From: Trichococcus shcherbakoviae
Lineage (GTDB): Bacteria; Bacillota; Bacilli; Lactobacillales; Aerococcaceae
Length of the DNA: 64,000 bases
Reading direction: 5' to 3'
Assembly (NCBI RefSeq): GCF_963666195.1
Contig: NZ_OY762653.1
Coordinates: 2,840,501 to 2,904,500, forward strand
How positions within the stretch are numbered: position 1 is the first letter of the stretch; every line of letters starts with the position of its first letter. Shown piece by piece: positions 46,340 through 57,121 of this stretch. The notes beneath the pieces were generated by a model. It worked only from the letters and a program-made list of their open reading frames with translations. It did no database searches and had not been told where the DNA came from. The translations under genes and the position numbers were made by a program.

Positions 46340-46951
46340 ATGTACGAATATATAAAAGGTAAATTAGTCTATGTGGGGCCGCTTTATGTGGTGCTGGAGA
46401 ACGGTGGCATCGGCTACCAGTTGCTGGTCGCGAATCCTTTCCGCTTTTCCGGAAGCCTGAACCAGGAGATGACGTTTTACATCTATCAGGCAGTCCGCGA
46501 GGATGCAATCACACTCTTCGGTTTCAAGGACTACACGGAAAAGCAGTTGTATTTGAAACTGATCAGCGTCTCCGGAATCGGACCGAAGAGTGGCTTGTCG
46601 ATATTGGCGAGCGATGATCATCTGGGTCTGATCCAAGCGATCGAAACGGATAATGTGGGGTATTTGGTGAAATTCCCGGGGGTAGGCAAAAAGACGGCCT
46701 CGCAGATCATCTTGGACTTGAAAGGCAAACTCGGCGAATTGCTGCCCGATACGTATTGGATGGAAGAACATCCGGTCCACGAAACAGCTGGCGGACAGTC
46801 CGCTGTATTGACGGAAGCTTTGGAAGCTTTGGCCGGTTTGGGATATTCGGACCGTGAAGTGAAGAAAATACTGCCGCTATTGGAAAAAGAAAACTATTCC
46901 AGCGCCGAAGAAGTGCTTCGTACGGCATTCAAGCTACTTTTAAAAGGGTGA
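46340..46951 (+). CDS. ruvA: Holliday junction branch migration protein RuvA
   Basis: A 203-residue junction-binding protein. N-terminal OB fold (MYEYIKGKLVYVGPLYVVLE), two helix-hairpin-helix motifs (SVSGIGPKSGLSIL and FPGVGKKTASQIILDL), and a C-terminal domain that contacts RuvB. Two adjacent ATGs occur at 46337 and 46340; AGGAG spacing and the family start favour 46340. Six bases separate it from ruvB. Confidence 0.95.
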   Translation: MYEYIKGKLVYVGPLYVVLENGGIGYQLLVANPFRFSGSLNQEMTFYIYQAVREDAITLFGFKDYTEKQLYLKLISVSGIGPKSGLSILASDDHLGLIQAIETDNVGYLVKFPGVGKKTASQIILDLKGKLGELLPDTYWMEEHPVHETAGGQSAVLTEALEALAGLGYSDREVKKILPLLEKENYSSAEEVLRTAFKLLLKG

Positions 46952-46956
46952 TATAG

Positions 46957-47970
46957 ATGACAGCTGAAAACAGAATCGTTTCCGGAAATACGGAAGATCT
47001 AACAGAAGATTTGATTGAAAAAACATTGCGGCCTCAAATGATGGCGCAATATATCGGGCAAGACAAAGTGAAAAATGAACTGAAAGTGTATATCCAGGCC
47101 GCGAAAGCGCGTAGTGAAGCCTTGGATCACGTCCTGTTATACGGACCGCCCGGGTTGGGGAAAACGACACTGGCGATGGTCATCGCCAACGAATTGGATG
47201 TCCGCATCCACAGCACGAGCGGACCCGCAATCGAGCGGCCAGGCGATCTGATGGTATTGCTCAACGAACTGGAAGCGGGGGATGTCCTCTTCATCGATGA
47301 GATCCATCGCTTGCCGCGGATCGTGGAAGAAGTGTTGTACTCTGCAATGGAGGATTATTATGTGGACATCATCATCGGGCAAGGTCCGACAGCCCATCCG
47401 GTCCACTTTACCTTGCCGCCGTTCACGCTGGTCGGTGCCACGACCAAAGCCGGCAGTCTTTCGGCCCCCTTGCGTGACAGGTTCGGGATCGTTTCGAGGA
47501 TGGAATATTACAGTCTCGAGGATCTCCGGCAGATCGTCCATCGCTCTTCGGATGTTTTGTCCACGAAAATCGATGAGTCAGGCGCTGTCGAAATCGCCTT
47601 GAGATCCAGAGGCACCCCGCGTGTTGCCAACAGGCTGCTCCGCCGGGTGCGCGATTTCGCCCAAGTCTATCGCGATGGCCTGATCACGAAGGAAATCGCC
47701 GACAAAGCTTTGTCCATTTTGAGCGTGGACAACAAAGGGCTTGATGATTTGGATCGGCAAATATTGACGACAATGATCCGATTCTATAATGGCGGCCCCG
47801 TCGGTCTTTCAACGATAGCCGCCAACATCGGCGAAGAAATGGAAACGATAGAAGATATGTACGAACCCTATCTGCTCCAATTGGGCTTCCTGCAGCGCAC
47901 CCCGCGCGGCAGGGTAGCGACCCCTATGGCATACGACCATTTGGGGATCAAGTATGATACAGAAAAATAA
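46957..47970 (+). CDS. ruvB: Holliday junction branch migration helicase RuvB
   Basis: A 337-residue AAA+ motor. Walker [10 protein letters not shown] (from residue 63), Walker [10 protein letters not shown], sensor region [18 protein letters not shown], and a winged-helix C-terminus ([14 protein letters not shown]). It forms hexamers that pull DNA through the RuvA-bound junction. ATG at 46957; the ruvB end overlaps the extended frame of queA, though queA itself begins 16 bases later. Confidence 0.97.
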   Translation: MTAENRIVSGNTEDLTEDLIEKTLRPQMMAQYIGQDKVKNELKVYIQAAKARSEALDHVLLYGPPGLGKTTLAMVIANELDVRIHSTSGPAIERPGDLMVLLNELEAGDVLFIDEIHRLPRIVEEVLYSAMEDYYVDIIIGQGPTAHPVHFTLPPFTLVGATTKAGSLSAPLRDRFGIVSRMEYYSLEDLRQIVHRSSDVLSTKIDESGAVEIALRSRGTPRVANRLLRRVRDFAQVYRDGLITKEIADKALSILSVDNKGLDDLDRQILTTMIRFYNGGPVGLSTIAANIGEEMETIEDMYEPYLLQLGFLQRTPRGRVATPMAYDHLGIKYDTEK

Positions 47971-47986
47971 GCGAGGTATTTTATCA

Positions 47987-49015
47987 ATGAGGACAAGTGA
48001 TTTTGATTTTTATTTGCCGGAAGAGCTGATTGCGCAGACACCGCTGCTGGATCGTTCATCATCCCGGCTTCTTTCCATGGACTCCAAGACTGGGGAAATC
48101 ACGGACAAACATTTCACCGACATGGTGGAGGAGCTTCAAGAAGGCGACGCGCTGGTGCTGAACAATACACGTGTGCTGCCTGCGCGACTGCATGGCGTCA
48201 AACCGGATACCGGAGGGCATATCGAAGTCCTGCTTTTGAACAATCTCCAAGGGGATGAGTGGGAAACGCTCGTCAAACCAGGAAAACGGGTCAAAGTCGG
48301 GACAGTCATCTCTTTCGGGGATGGACGCTTGACTGCGGAAGTGACGCAATCGTTGGACCACGGTGGCCGCATTTTGAATTTCAAATATGACGGCGTATTT
48401 TTGGAAATACTGGAATCGCTGGGCGAAATGCCTTTGCCCCCATACATCAAGGAGACGCTGGATGATCAGGAACGTTATCAGACCGTTTACGCAAAAGAAG
48501 TCGGCTCCGCAGCTGCCCCGACAGCTGGGCTCCATTTCACGGCCGAACTGCTAGAGGAAGTAGCCAATAAAGGCGTCAAGATCGTCTATCTGACCTTGCA
48601 TGTGGGCTTGGGGACTTTCCGTCCGGTATCGGTCGATGATATCGCCAGCCACGAAATGCATTCGGAATTCTACCAACTGACCGAAGAAGCAGCACAAGCG
48701 CTGAATGAGGTCAGATCCAATGGAGGCAAAATAGTGGCTGTGGGCACGACTTCCGTACGGACGCTGGAAACGATCGGCACGAAATTTGATGGGGAAATCA
48801 AAGCGGACAGCGGATGGACCAAAATTTTCATTTCGCCAGGCTATTCATTCAAGGTTGTCCAAGGCATCATCACCAATTTCCATCTGCCGAAATCGACCTT
48901 GGTCATGCTGGTCAGTGCTTTTGCCGGCAGAGATAGCGTCCTGTCAGCCTACGAGCACGCAGTCAAAGAAAAGTACCGATTCTTCAGCTTTGGAGATGCG
49001 ATGTTCATCAAATAA
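47987..49015 (+). CDS. queA: S-adenosylmethionine:tRNA ribosyltransferase-isomerase
   Basis: A 342-residue enzyme that builds epoxyqueuosine on tRNA from S-adenosylmethionine. Motifs: [39 protein letters not shown], and [13 protein letters not shown] at 47987 with GCGAGGT upstream; the frame is open to 47954 but the family starts here. ruvA-ruvB-queA order is common in Firmicutes, but tgt and yajC, which often follow, are absent here. Confidence 0.96.
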   Translation: MRTSDFDFYLPEELIAQTPLLDRSSSRLLSMDSKTGEITDKHFTDMVEELQEGDALVLNNTRVLPARLHGVKPDTGGHIEVLLLNNLQGDEWETLVKPGKRVKVGTVISFGDGRLTAEVTQSLDHGGRILNFKYDGVFLEILESLGEMPLPPYIKETLDDQERYQTVYAKEVGSAAAPTAGLHFTAELLEEVANKGVKIVYLTLHVGLGTFRPVSVDDIASHEMHSEFYQLTEEAAQALNEVRSNGGKIVAVGTTSVRTLETIGTKFDGEIKADSGWTKIFISPGYSFKVVQGIITNFHLPKSTLVMLVSAFAGRDSVLSAYEHAVKEKYRFFSFGDAMFIK

Positions 49016-49029
49016 ATAGAAAAGCGGAA

Positions 49030-49131
49030 CGGGTTCGTTCAGCCCTGAAAGAAATTTAGGAAATCGTGCCGACTGAGCATCGTAGAGCGCAATAGGTACG
49101 ATTTATCTAATTTCCGAAGGGCTAACCCGTG
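49030..49131. ncRNA. Structured intergenic element, long imperfect hairpin, unidentified
   Basis: Nested arms pair across about 100 bases: ACGGGTT (49030)/AACCCGT (49125), AGCCCT (49042)/AGGGCT (49119), GAAATTTAG/CTAATTTC with one bulge, AAATCGT/ACGATTT. The apical 30 bases include GCATCGTAGAGCGC. It may be a small RNA, an mRNA 3' structure or a dispersed repeat. I do not match it to a known RNA family. Confidence 0.5.
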
Positions 49132-49163
49132 AAGCTGGCCATCAATTTTATACTTTTCAATTC

Positions 49164-49202
49164 AAAAAAACCTTCAGGAAATTGATCCCTGAAGGTTTTT
49201 TC
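49164..49202. terminator. Bidirectional intrinsic terminator
   Basis: AAAAAACCTTCAGG and complement, ten-base loop, between queA and the minus-strand DUF2929 gene. Confidence 0.88.
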
Positions 49203-49235
49203 GTTTTTGATGCCGTCTTTAGAACGAATTATCGG

Positions 49236-49415
49236 TTATTTATGGGAGGCCGTCTTCGGCATCAACGCAGAAACAAGAACTACGATCAGCGCGGTAAAGA
49301 TACCCGTCATGGTTGCGATCATAAAGTCATAGCTGCCGCCGGATAAGGCGCTGCCCAGATAAACAGATACTTGCCCTAAGATAAATCCCCAAAAAATGAT
49401 TGCAATATATTTCAT
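49236..49415 (-). CDS. DUF2929 family small membrane protein
   Basis: Read from ATG at 49415 to TAA at 49236, 59 residues. It has two transmembrane helices (KYIAIIFWGFILGQVSVYLG, and FMIATMTGIFTALIVVLVSA) and a short polar end, the pattern of DUF2929 (YjzD-like) proteins. AGAGGTG lies eight bases upstream of the start. It has its own promoter, divergent from dnaE. Function unknown. Confidence 0.78.
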   Translation of the reverse strand: MKYIAIIFWGFILGQVSVYLGSALSGGSYDFMIATMTGIFTALIVVLVSALMPKTASHK

Positions 49416-49441
49416 GTCGTTTACACCTCTTCTCGAAATTC

Positions 49442-49469
49442 ATTTTATCACTTTTTTTGGAGATGACAA
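49442..49469 (-). promoter_or_regulatory. Predicted promoter of the DUF2929 gene
   Basis: Minus strand -35 TTGTCA (49464-49469), spacer 16, -10 TAAAAT (49442-49447) with TGA extension. Confidence 0.55.
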
Positions 49470-49519
49470 GCATTACTTGCCCAACGACTTTTTCGCTTCT
49501 TGGATTAGGACGGGTACGC

Positions 49520-49525
49520 TATAAT
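49520..49525 (+). promoter_or_regulatory. -10 element of dnaE
   Basis: Perfect TATAAT 34 bases before the start codon; the -35 is weak (TTCTTG at 49497-49502). Confidence 0.45.
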
Positions 49526-49558
49526 GATAATATTGATTAGAAAAAGGAGGTCTCAGAC

Positions 49559-52500
49559 ATGTCTTTTGTGCATTTGCAGGTCATCAGCGCCTATTCTCTT
49601 TTGCAGACGACTACCCGAATAGAGGATTTGGTGCGCAGCGCCAAGGCAAAAGGCTATCAGGCCATCGCATTGACGGATCAAAATGTCCTTTATGGCCAAG
49701 TCGACTTCTTCAAACTTTGCAAAAAGTACGCTATCCAACCTATTCTGGGGATCCAACTGGATTTGCCCGGAGTCATCAGTAAAGATCGCACTTTTCCGTT
49801 GGTTTTGTTGGCAAAGGATTTTGAGGGCTACAAAAAGTTGATGGCTTTGTCGACGGTCAGGAATCAGGACGCTTCGGATAGGGAGTTGCTTTCCCTTTTG
49901 GAGGATGATTCAAGCCGCATCATCGCGATCACCCCAGGAGAAAAGGGCGAAATCGAAAGCTTTTTGAACGGAAATGACCAGGAGAACGCCAAAGCAGCCA
50001 GTTTGGCCTGGAAAAAAATCTTCACCCATGGCAATTTTTATTTGGGCGTTCAGCTCCACGAGAAAATGAAACCGATCATTCCGGGACTGAAGCGTTTATC
50101 GCAGGAGACAAATATTCCGACTACAGCTATGCATGACGTCAGATATCTGGAGCCGAGCGACAATTTCAGTTGCCGTGTCTTGAAGGCAATCGAAGCGAAC
50201 GAAAAGGTTGATCTGCAGTCGGAAGCTTTGGATGGTACGTATTACTTGCCCTCCTGCGGAGAAATCGAGCGGAAATTCCAGGAAGCTGATTTGATTAAGT
50301 CAGCTGAAACGACCCAGAAAATTGCCGACGAAATCGAAATCGAGCTGCCGCTGCATCAGTCACTGTTGCCGCGCTACCCGCTGCCTGCCGGGACGACACC
50401 CCAAGCATACCTCAGGAGGCTCTGCGAAGAAGGGCTGCATCAGCGGATCGCTGCCCCGGATGCAGCATATGAAAAACGCTTGGCATACGAATTGGAAGTC
50501 ATCCATGAAATGGGCTTCGATGATTACTTCCTTATCGTTTGGGATGTGATGGCGTATTCCCGAAAAGCGAAGATCATGCCAGGAGCCGGCCGGGGATCTG
50601 CGGCCGGTTCGCTCGTATCATACGTCCTGCGCATCACCCATGTCGATCCCATCGAATACAACCTGTTGTTTGAGCGGTTTTTGAACAAAGAACGCTACAA
50701 CCTGCCGGATATCGATTTGGATTTCCCGGATAACCGAAGGGACGACATTCTGCATTATGTCAGGGACAAATATGGTTCGGACCACGTCGCCCAGATAGCC
50801 ACATTTGGGACGCTTGCGGCTAAAATGTCCTTGCGTGATACTGCACGGGTATTCGGACTCACGGTGGCGGAGGCGCAAGCCTGGTCGAATGCGATCCCGA
50901 ATCAATTGGGCATCAGTCTGGCGGAGGCAAGACAGAAATCGAAAGAACTGCAGAATCTGATCAGCACGAACGATGTGAATCGCCTCCTGTATGAGACTGC
51001 CGAAAAAATCGAAGGCGTTCCGCGGCATGTTTCCACTCATGCGGCAGGCGTCGTCATCAGCGACAATCCGTTAAGGGAGATTGTGCCTTTGCAGAAGAAA
51101 AACAGCGAGCTGTATCTGACGCAATACACGATGGGCAACATCGAAGAAATCGGCCTGCTCAAAATGGACTTCCTGGGGCTGAAAAATCTGACGATACTGA
51201 ACGATGCTGTGCAGTTGGCCAGCGCTGCGCTCAAAGAGAGCATCAACATTTTGGAAATACCGATGGATGATGAGCGGACCCTCGATATATTCCGAAGAGC
51301 GGATACGAACGGGGTGTTCCAGTTTGAATCCCCCGGCATAAAAAATGTGTTGCGCAAGCTCGGACCGGAATCGATCGAAGATATTGCCGCAGTCAATGCG
51401 CTTTACCGACCGGGTCCGATGGAACAAATCGACCTCTTCATTTCGCGGAAAAAAGGGTTGGCCGCAATCGATTATCTCCATCCTGATCTGAAGTCGATCC
51501 TCGAGGTAACATACGGGGTAATGGTCTATCAGGAACAGGTCATGCAAGTGGCTTCCCGGATGGCTGGCTTCAGTTTGGGGGAGGCGGATATCCTCAGAAG
51601 AGCGATAGGCAAAAAACAAAAATCGGCCATTGATGAAGAAAGAAGGCACTTTATTGAAGGTTCGCTGCAGCAAGGCTATTCCGAGCAGACTGCCGAGCAA
51701 GTGTACGACTACATCGAGCGATTCGCCAATTACGGGTTCAACCGTTCGCATTCGGTCGCCTATTCTTTCATAGCCTATCAACTTGCCTACATGAAGGCGC
51801 ATTTCCCGGAAGCATTTTTTGCCGCTTTGCTGAATTCCGTCAACCAACACTCGGATAAGATGAGGGAGTATTTCATCGAACTGAAAAGGCGCAACATCAG
51901 CATTTCCTATCCGGACATCAACACAAGCAACTGGAAATTTGCACTGCAGCAGGAGACAATCCAATTCGGCTTGGGCGGGATCAAAGGCCTCAGACGCGAT
52001 TTTATCCAAGAAATCATCAAAGAACGCCAAGGTCATGGGCACTACAAGGATTTCGTTCAATTTTTGAGAAGGATCCATCCGAAGTGGCTGAAGAACGAAA
52101 ACATCACGCCGCTCATCTACAGTGGGGCGTTCGACAATTTCGGACATTCGCGCGCGACGCTGTTGGAGTCGCTGCCGGGTATGCTGAACAGCATCGATTA
52201 CAGCGGAAACAACATCGATCTCTTTTCGATACTGGAACCGAAATATGTCGAAAAGGAAGAACTGCCCCTGTTGGAATTGCTCGATTTGGAGGAAGCGGCA
52301 CTGGGCCATTCTTTGAAGGGCCATCCGATCGACCAGTTCGGCAAATTGTACAACAAAGGTGCAGTTGTGTACGTCACCGAGTTGGCATACGACAAAAAAA
52401 TGCGCACGATGGGATTGATCAAAGACATCCGCAGAATCCAGACAAAAAAAGGCGATCCAATGGCATTCGCAAACATGACAGACAGCACCGGCGAAATCAG

Positions 52501-52897
52501 CGTCACGATTTTCCCAGAGTACTATATACGGTTCATGAAACTGCTGAAGGCAAACCAGTTGCTCGTCATCGAAGGCAAGCTGGAGCGGTCGAAACAAGCC
52601 GACAAAACGAATTTTTTGGTCACGCACATCTGGGATGCCGAAGCCTACCAGGAAATGATGGGTCAAAAAAAGGAGAATGTCTTCATCCGTCTGACGGCAG
52701 AAAACAACACGCCTGAATTGTTCGGAAAAATGTATCGGATCCTGAACAAACAACCAGGGGATCATCCTGTCATCCTCTACAATGAAGCCACAAAACGAAC
52801 GATGCGGTTGACGGCTGAAAACTGGGTCGACATTTCGGCCGATCTGCTTGATGCACTGCAGGCTATTTTTGGGAGCGGGAATGTTGCTGTCAAATGA
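49559..52897 (+). CDS. dnaE: DNA polymerase III subunit alpha, DnaE type
   Basis: A 1112-residue polymerase of the DnaE (non-PolC) class; in Firmicutes it extends primers before PolC takes over. Order: N-terminal PHP domain, polymerase core with catalytic Asp residues in PDIDLDFPDNRRDD, GAGRGSAAGSLVSY, NYGFNRSHSVAYSFIAYQ, a helix-hairpin-helix region, and a C-terminal OB fold (about 950-1040). The PHP metal motif is degraded: the start reads FVHLQVISAYSLL, where active PHP domains have a second and third His, so the PHP domain is probably inactive. ATG at 49559 has AAAGGAGGT. Confidence 0.95.
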   Translation: MSFVHLQVISAYSLLQTTTRIEDLVRSAKAKGYQAIALTDQNVLYGQVDFFKLCKKYAIQPILGIQLDLPGVISKDRTFPLVLLAKDFEGYKKLMALSTVRNQDASDRELLSLLEDDSSRIIAITPGEKGEIESFLNGNDQENAKAASLAWKKIFTHGNFYLGVQLHEKMKPIIPGLKRLSQETNIPTTAMHDVRYLEPSDNFSCRVLKAIEANEKVDLQSEALDGTYYLPSCGEIERKFQEADLIKSAETTQKIADEIEIELPLHQSLLPRYPLPAGTTPQAYLRRLCEEGLHQRIAAPDAAYEKRLAYELEVIHEMGFDDYFLIVWDVMAYSRKAKIMPGAGRGSAAGSLVSYVLRITHVDPIEYNLLFERFLNKERYNLPDIDLDFPDNRRDDILHYVRDKYGSDHVAQIATFGTLAAKMSLRDTARVFGLTVAEAQAWSNAIPNQLGISLAEARQKSKELQNLISTNDVNRLLYETAEKIEGVPRHVSTHAAGVVISDNPLREIVPLQKKNSELYLTQYTMGNIEEIGLLKMDFLGLKNLTILNDAVQLASAALKESINILEIPMDDERTLDIFRRADTNGVFQFESPGIKNVLRKLGPESIEDIAAVNALYRPGPMEQIDLFISRKKGLAAIDYLHPDLKSILEVTYGVMVYQEQVMQVASRMAGFSLGEADILRRAIGKKQKSAIDEERRHFIEGSLQQGYSEQTAEQVYDYIERFANYGFNRSHSVAYSFIAYQLAYMKAHFPEAFFAALLNSVNQHSDKMREYFIELKRRNISISYPDINTSNWKFALQQETIQFGLGGIKGLRRDFIQEIIKERQGHGHYKDFVQFLRRIHPKWLKNENITPLIYSGAFDNFGHSRATLLESLPGMLNSIDYSGNNIDLFSILEPKYVEKEELPLLELLDLEEAALGHSLKGHPIDQFGKLYNKGAVVYVTELAYDKKMRTMGLIKDIRRIQTKKGDPMAFANMTDSTGEISVTIFPEYYIRFMKLLKANQLLVIEGKLERSKQADKTNFLVTHIWDAEAYQEMMGQKKENVFIRLTAENNTPELFGKMYRILNKQPGDHPVILYNEATKRTMRLTAENWVDISADLLDALQAIFGSGNVAVK

Positions 52898-52947
52898 AAG
52901 CAACAAGTTGATATCCATATACTGTTTTCATAAAAGCCAAAGCTGCC

Positions 52948-52982
52948 CAGACTAGTTCAGCCGTTTTGGTTGAGCCTGTCTG
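52948..52982 (+). repeat. Hairpin in the dnaE-pfkA gap
   Basis: CAGAC, two bases, GTTCAGCC, loop GTTTT, GGTTGAGC, then GTCTG: about 13 pairs with wobbles. No T run, so not a standard terminator. The 322-base gap also holds the pfkA control block and promoter; no gene is seen in it. Confidence 0.45.
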
Positions 52983-53041
52983 TATCGGATTAGTTGAATA
53001 CGGGCGGTAGTAATAACAATTTGCCCAAATGTGGCTATATT

Positions 53042-53079
53042 CCGGACAAGAAGCCATTATTTTTCATTGTTTCTTTTTT
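53042..53079 (+). promoter_or_regulatory. Conserved block upstream of pfkA, shared with gnd
   Basis: TCCGG, AAGAAGCC and ATTATTTTTCATTGTTT correspond to the block at 14352-14395. A small dyad ATTGTT/AACAAT lies within and just after it. Confidence 0.4.
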
Positions 53080-53104
53080 AACAATCAAAAAAACGTGAAA
53101 TTAA

Positions 53105-53133
53105 AAGACATTTTCATAAAAAGATGATAAGAT
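53105..53133 (+). promoter_or_regulatory. Predicted promoter of pfkA-pyk
   Basis: -35 AAGACA (53105-53110), spacer 17, -10 TAAGAT (53128-53133) with TGA extension. The leader is about 80 bases. Confidence 0.5.
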
Positions 53134-53213
53134 AGTGAAGGACAAATTCAAAAAATATTTAATGCATGGATTTTTTTGGAAATTGAGAGTTTTTAACTTT
53201 ATTGATGAGGTGA

Positions 53214-54182
<969 letters not shown>

Positions 54183-54232
54183 CCAAAAGTTGATCACGTT
54201 TTACAAAATATAAAATGAGGTGCTTATTTTCT

Positions 54233-55990
54233 ATGAAAAAGACAAAAATTGTATGTACGATCGGGCCTGCCAGTGAATCTGTAGAAACACTCGTTAAATT
54301 GATGAACGCAGGCATGAACGTTGCCCGCTTGAACTTCTCGCACGGAGACTTTGAAGAACATGGCGCTCGTATCGTCAACATCCGCGAAGCATCAAAAATC
54401 ACAGGTAAAATGTGCGCTATCCTTTTGGATACAAAAGGGCCTGAAATCCGTACAAACAACATGAAGGACGGCATCGTGTCGTTGATCACCGGCGAAACAG
54501 TAAGAATCTCCATGACAGAAGTTGAGGGTACGAAAGATAAATTCTCTATCACTTACCCAGAATTGATCAACGATGTTGTTGTCGGAAACCACATCTTATT
54601 GGATGATGGCTTGATTGACCTTGAAGTGATTGAGCTTGACAAAGAGAACAATGAAATTGTTACTTTGATCAAAAACTCAGGCATCCTGAAAAACAAAAAA
54701 GGTGTCAATCTACCTGGTATCAAAACAAACTTCCCTGGTCTTACACAAAAAGATGCTGACGATATCATCTTCGGTATCGAAAATGACGTTGATTTCATCG
54801 CAGCAAGCTTCGTGCGTCGCGCAAGTGATGTATTGGCTATCACTGAAATTTTGGAAAAACATAACGCAACCCACATCCAAATCATCCCTAAAATCGAAAA
54901 CCAAGAAGGTCTTGATAACATCGATGAAATCTTGAAAGTTTCTCAAGGTTTGATGGTTGCCCGTGGTGACTTAGGAGTAGAAATCCCTACTGAAGAAGTT
55001 CCTATCGCACAAAAAATGTTGATCAAAAAATGTAACGCTTTAGGCAAACCAGTCATTACAGCAACACAAATGCTTGATTCTATGCAACGCAACCCACGTC
55101 CTACACGTGCTGAAGCAGGAGACGTTGCCAACGCTATCTTCGACGGAACAGATGCAGTTATGCTATCCGGAGAAACTGCTGCTGGTGATTACCCGGTTGA
55201 AGCTGTTACGACAATGGCTACAATTGCTATCCGTACGGAAGAAGCGATCGTTGGACAAGACGCATTTGCTTTGAAAGCATACAGCAACACGGATATGGCT
55301 GAAGCAATCGGTCAATCGGTTGGACATACTGCACGCAATCTTAACATTCAAACAATCGTTGCCGCTACTGAGTCTGGACATACAGCGCGCATGATTTCCA
55401 AATACCGTCCAAAAGCACATATCGTGGCGGTTACATTCTCGGAACGTCAAAGACGTGGATTGGCTCTTTCATGGGGTGTTTATCCATTCGTTACTGAAAA
55501 ACCGGATTCAACTGATGAAATGATGGAATTGGCAACTAAAGTAGCTAAAGAGCAAAACTTTGCTAAAGAAGGCGACTTGATCATCATCACTGCCGGCGTT
55601 CCAGTAGGCGAACGCGGCACTACAAACTTGATGAAGATCCAATTGATCGGAACGAAATTGACTTCCGGCCAAGGTATCGGCGACAAATCTGTCATCGGTA
55701 AAGCTGTCGTGGCTCTTTCAGCTGAAGAAGCAATCGCTAAAGTGACAGAGGACTGCATCTTAGTGTTGAAGAACTCTGATAAAGACTACACACCTGCATT
55801 TGCAAAAGCTGCAGCGGTAATCGTTGAAGCTGGCGGCTTGACAAGTCATGCTGCTGTAGTCGGTATCGCAAGCGGCATTCCGGTAATCGTAGGAGCAGAA
55901 AATGTGACTACATTAGTGCAAGACAACGAATTGATCACGATCGATTCTCGTCGCGGCATCATCTACCGTGGTGCAACTACTACTATCTAA
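54233..55990 (+). CDS. pyk: Pyruvate kinase with C-terminal PEP-utiliser domain
   Basis: A 585-residue enzyme that converts phosphoenolpyruvate and ADP to pyruvate and ATP. N-terminal [12 protein letters not shown], active-site [12 protein letters not shown] and [10 protein letters not shown], allosteric C domain, then an additional PEP-utiliser (His-domain-like) module at about 475-585 with [11 protein letters not shown], as found in Firmicutes. ATG at 54233 with GAGGTG ten bases upstream. Codon use is strongly biased, as expected of a highly expressed gene. Confidence 0.97.
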   Translation: MKKTKIVCTIGPASESVETLVKLMNAGMNVARLNFSHGDFEEHGARIVNIREASKITGKMCAILLDTKGPEIRTNNMKDGIVSLITGETVRISMTEVEGTKDKFSITYPELINDVVVGNHILLDDGLIDLEVIELDKENNEIVTLIKNSGILKNKKGVNLPGIKTNFPGLTQKDADDIIFGIENDVDFIAASFVRRASDVLAITEILEKHNATHIQIIPKIENQEGLDNIDEILKVSQGLMVARGDLGVEIPTEEVPIAQKMLIKKCNALGKPVITATQMLDSMQRNPRPTRAEAGDVANAIFDGTDAVMLSGETAAGDYPVEAVTTMATIAIRTEEAIVGQDAFALKAYSNTDMAEAIGQSVGHTARNLNIQTIVAATESGHTARMISKYRPKAHIVAVTFSERQRRGLALSWGVYPFVTEKPDSTDEMMELATKVAKEQNFAKEGDLIIITAGVPVGERGTTNLMKIQLIGTKLTSGQGIGDKSVIGKAVVALSAEEAIAKVTEDCILVLKNSDKDYTPAFAKAAAVIVEAGGLTSHAAVVGIASGIPVIVGAENVTTLVQDNELITIDSRRGIIYRGATTTI

Positions 55991-56015
55991 GCTTAACTAA
56001 ATTAGAGAGCATCTT

Positions 56016-56045
56016 TGGGTCTGGGACGAGAGTCTCGGACCCATT
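56016..56045 (+). terminator. Probable terminator of pfkA-pyk
   Basis: TGGGTCTGGGAC/GTCTCGGACCCA with four-base loop and two imperfect pairs; the T tail is weak. Confidence 0.55.
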
Positions 56046-56150
56046 TGCTTTGCTTAAGCATAATCTGCCCTCGGATTCCGCAAACCGATGGGATAAAATG
56101 CATATATATCATAAATATCACAAATATAACAAGCTCACAACAACGACGCT

Positions 56151-56179
56151 TTGGAAATCATTTTGTGATATGATAAAAT
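56151..56179 (+). promoter_or_regulatory. Predicted promoter of cvfB
   Basis: -35 TTGGAA (56151-56156), spacer 17, -10 TAAAAT (56174-56179) with TGA extension. Confidence 0.6.
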
Positions 56180-56220
56180 GGAAGAAATACAGCGACGGAA
56201 AGACCGTCTGGAGGAGAAAT

Positions 56221-57087
56221 ATGAGTAAAGTACTGGGTACAATCATCACAGGTGTGATCGTGGACGAGAACGAAAAAAGTGTCTTCGTTCAGAAAGACGG
56301 CATCACCTACAGATTGGATAAAGAAGAGTCAGAAACGGCATTGCAATTAGGTGACACTGTCAAAGGATTTGTGTACGAAGGGATGAACAAGCAGCTTCGC
56401 ATGACCCTAAAAGAGCCAGCGAGCCAAGTGGGCCAATATGGTTGGGGAACAGTTGTCGCTGTCCGGAAAGACTTGGGCGTGTTTGTTGACATCGGCCTGG
56501 ACGACAAAGAAATTGTTGTTTCATTGGATAACTTGCCCGACATCAAATCGCTCTGGCCGAAAAAGGGAGACCGACTACTGATCGCTCTGGAGCAGGACAG
56601 CAAAGATCGTCTGTGGGGCATCATCGCCGACGAACCGGTATTCCGTTCCATTTCCCGTACTCCGGGTGAGGAATTGAAAAACAAAGACATTACCGGAACC
56701 GTCTTCCGTTTGAAATTAATAGGGACCTTCATCTTGACGGACGATGATTACATCGGGTTCATCCACCCATCCGAGCGGGAGATTGAACCGCGCTTGGGTG
56801 AAGTGGTCAGTGGGCGAGTCGTCGGCATCAGTCAACACGGTATGCTGAACCTTTCCTTGAAACCGCGCGCTCATGAAGCGATCAGTGAGGATGCAGCCAT
56901 GATTTTGGTGCTGTTGGAGCAGAGCCCTACAAACAGCTTGCCTTATTGGGACAAGAGTGATCCGGAAGCAATCAAAGAATACTTCGGCATCAGCAAAGCG
57001 CAGTTCAAAAGAGCTTTGGGCCATTTGTTGAAGGCCAGACTGATCATCCAAGAAGATGGACACACAAAATTAATCAAAAAGGATTAG
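56221..57087 (+). CDS. cvfB: S1 RNA-binding domain protein CvfB
   Basis: A 288-residue cytosolic RNA-binding protein: three S1-type modules (about 1-65, 70-135, 140-215; e.g. GVFVDIGLDDKEIVV and GFIHPSEREIEPRLGEVVSGRVVG) and a C-terminal winged helix (SKAQFKRALGHLLKARLI). CvfB influences virulence-factor expression in Staphylococcus. ATG at 56221 with GGAGGAG; the frame is open to 56050 but that precedes the promoter. fur follows 34 bases later. Confidence 0.9.
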   Translation: MSKVLGTIITGVIVDENEKSVFVQKDGITYRLDKEESETALQLGDTVKGFVYEGMNKQLRMTLKEPASQVGQYGWGTVVAVRKDLGVFVDIGLDDKEIVVSLDNLPDIKSLWPKKGDRLLIALEQDSKDRLWGIIADEPVFRSISRTPGEELKNKDITGTVFRLKLIGTFILTDDDYIGFIHPSEREIEPRLGEVVSGRVVGISQHGMLNLSLKPRAHEAISEDAAMILVLLEQSPTNSLPYWDKSDPEAIKEYFGISKAQFKRALGHLLKARLIIQEDGHTKLIKKD

Positions 57088-57121
57088 GTTCTTCAGCCTG
57101 TCCTCAAAGGAGCCGACAGCA

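Noticed and set aside
49021-49140. 6S or SRP RNA after queA
   Set aside because: Too short and without a central bubble for 6S; no GGAA-type SRP apical motif.
51071-52918. 615-codon open frame antisense to dnaE
   Set aside because: No ribosome site or family resemblance; its length follows from codon bias of dnaE on the other strand.
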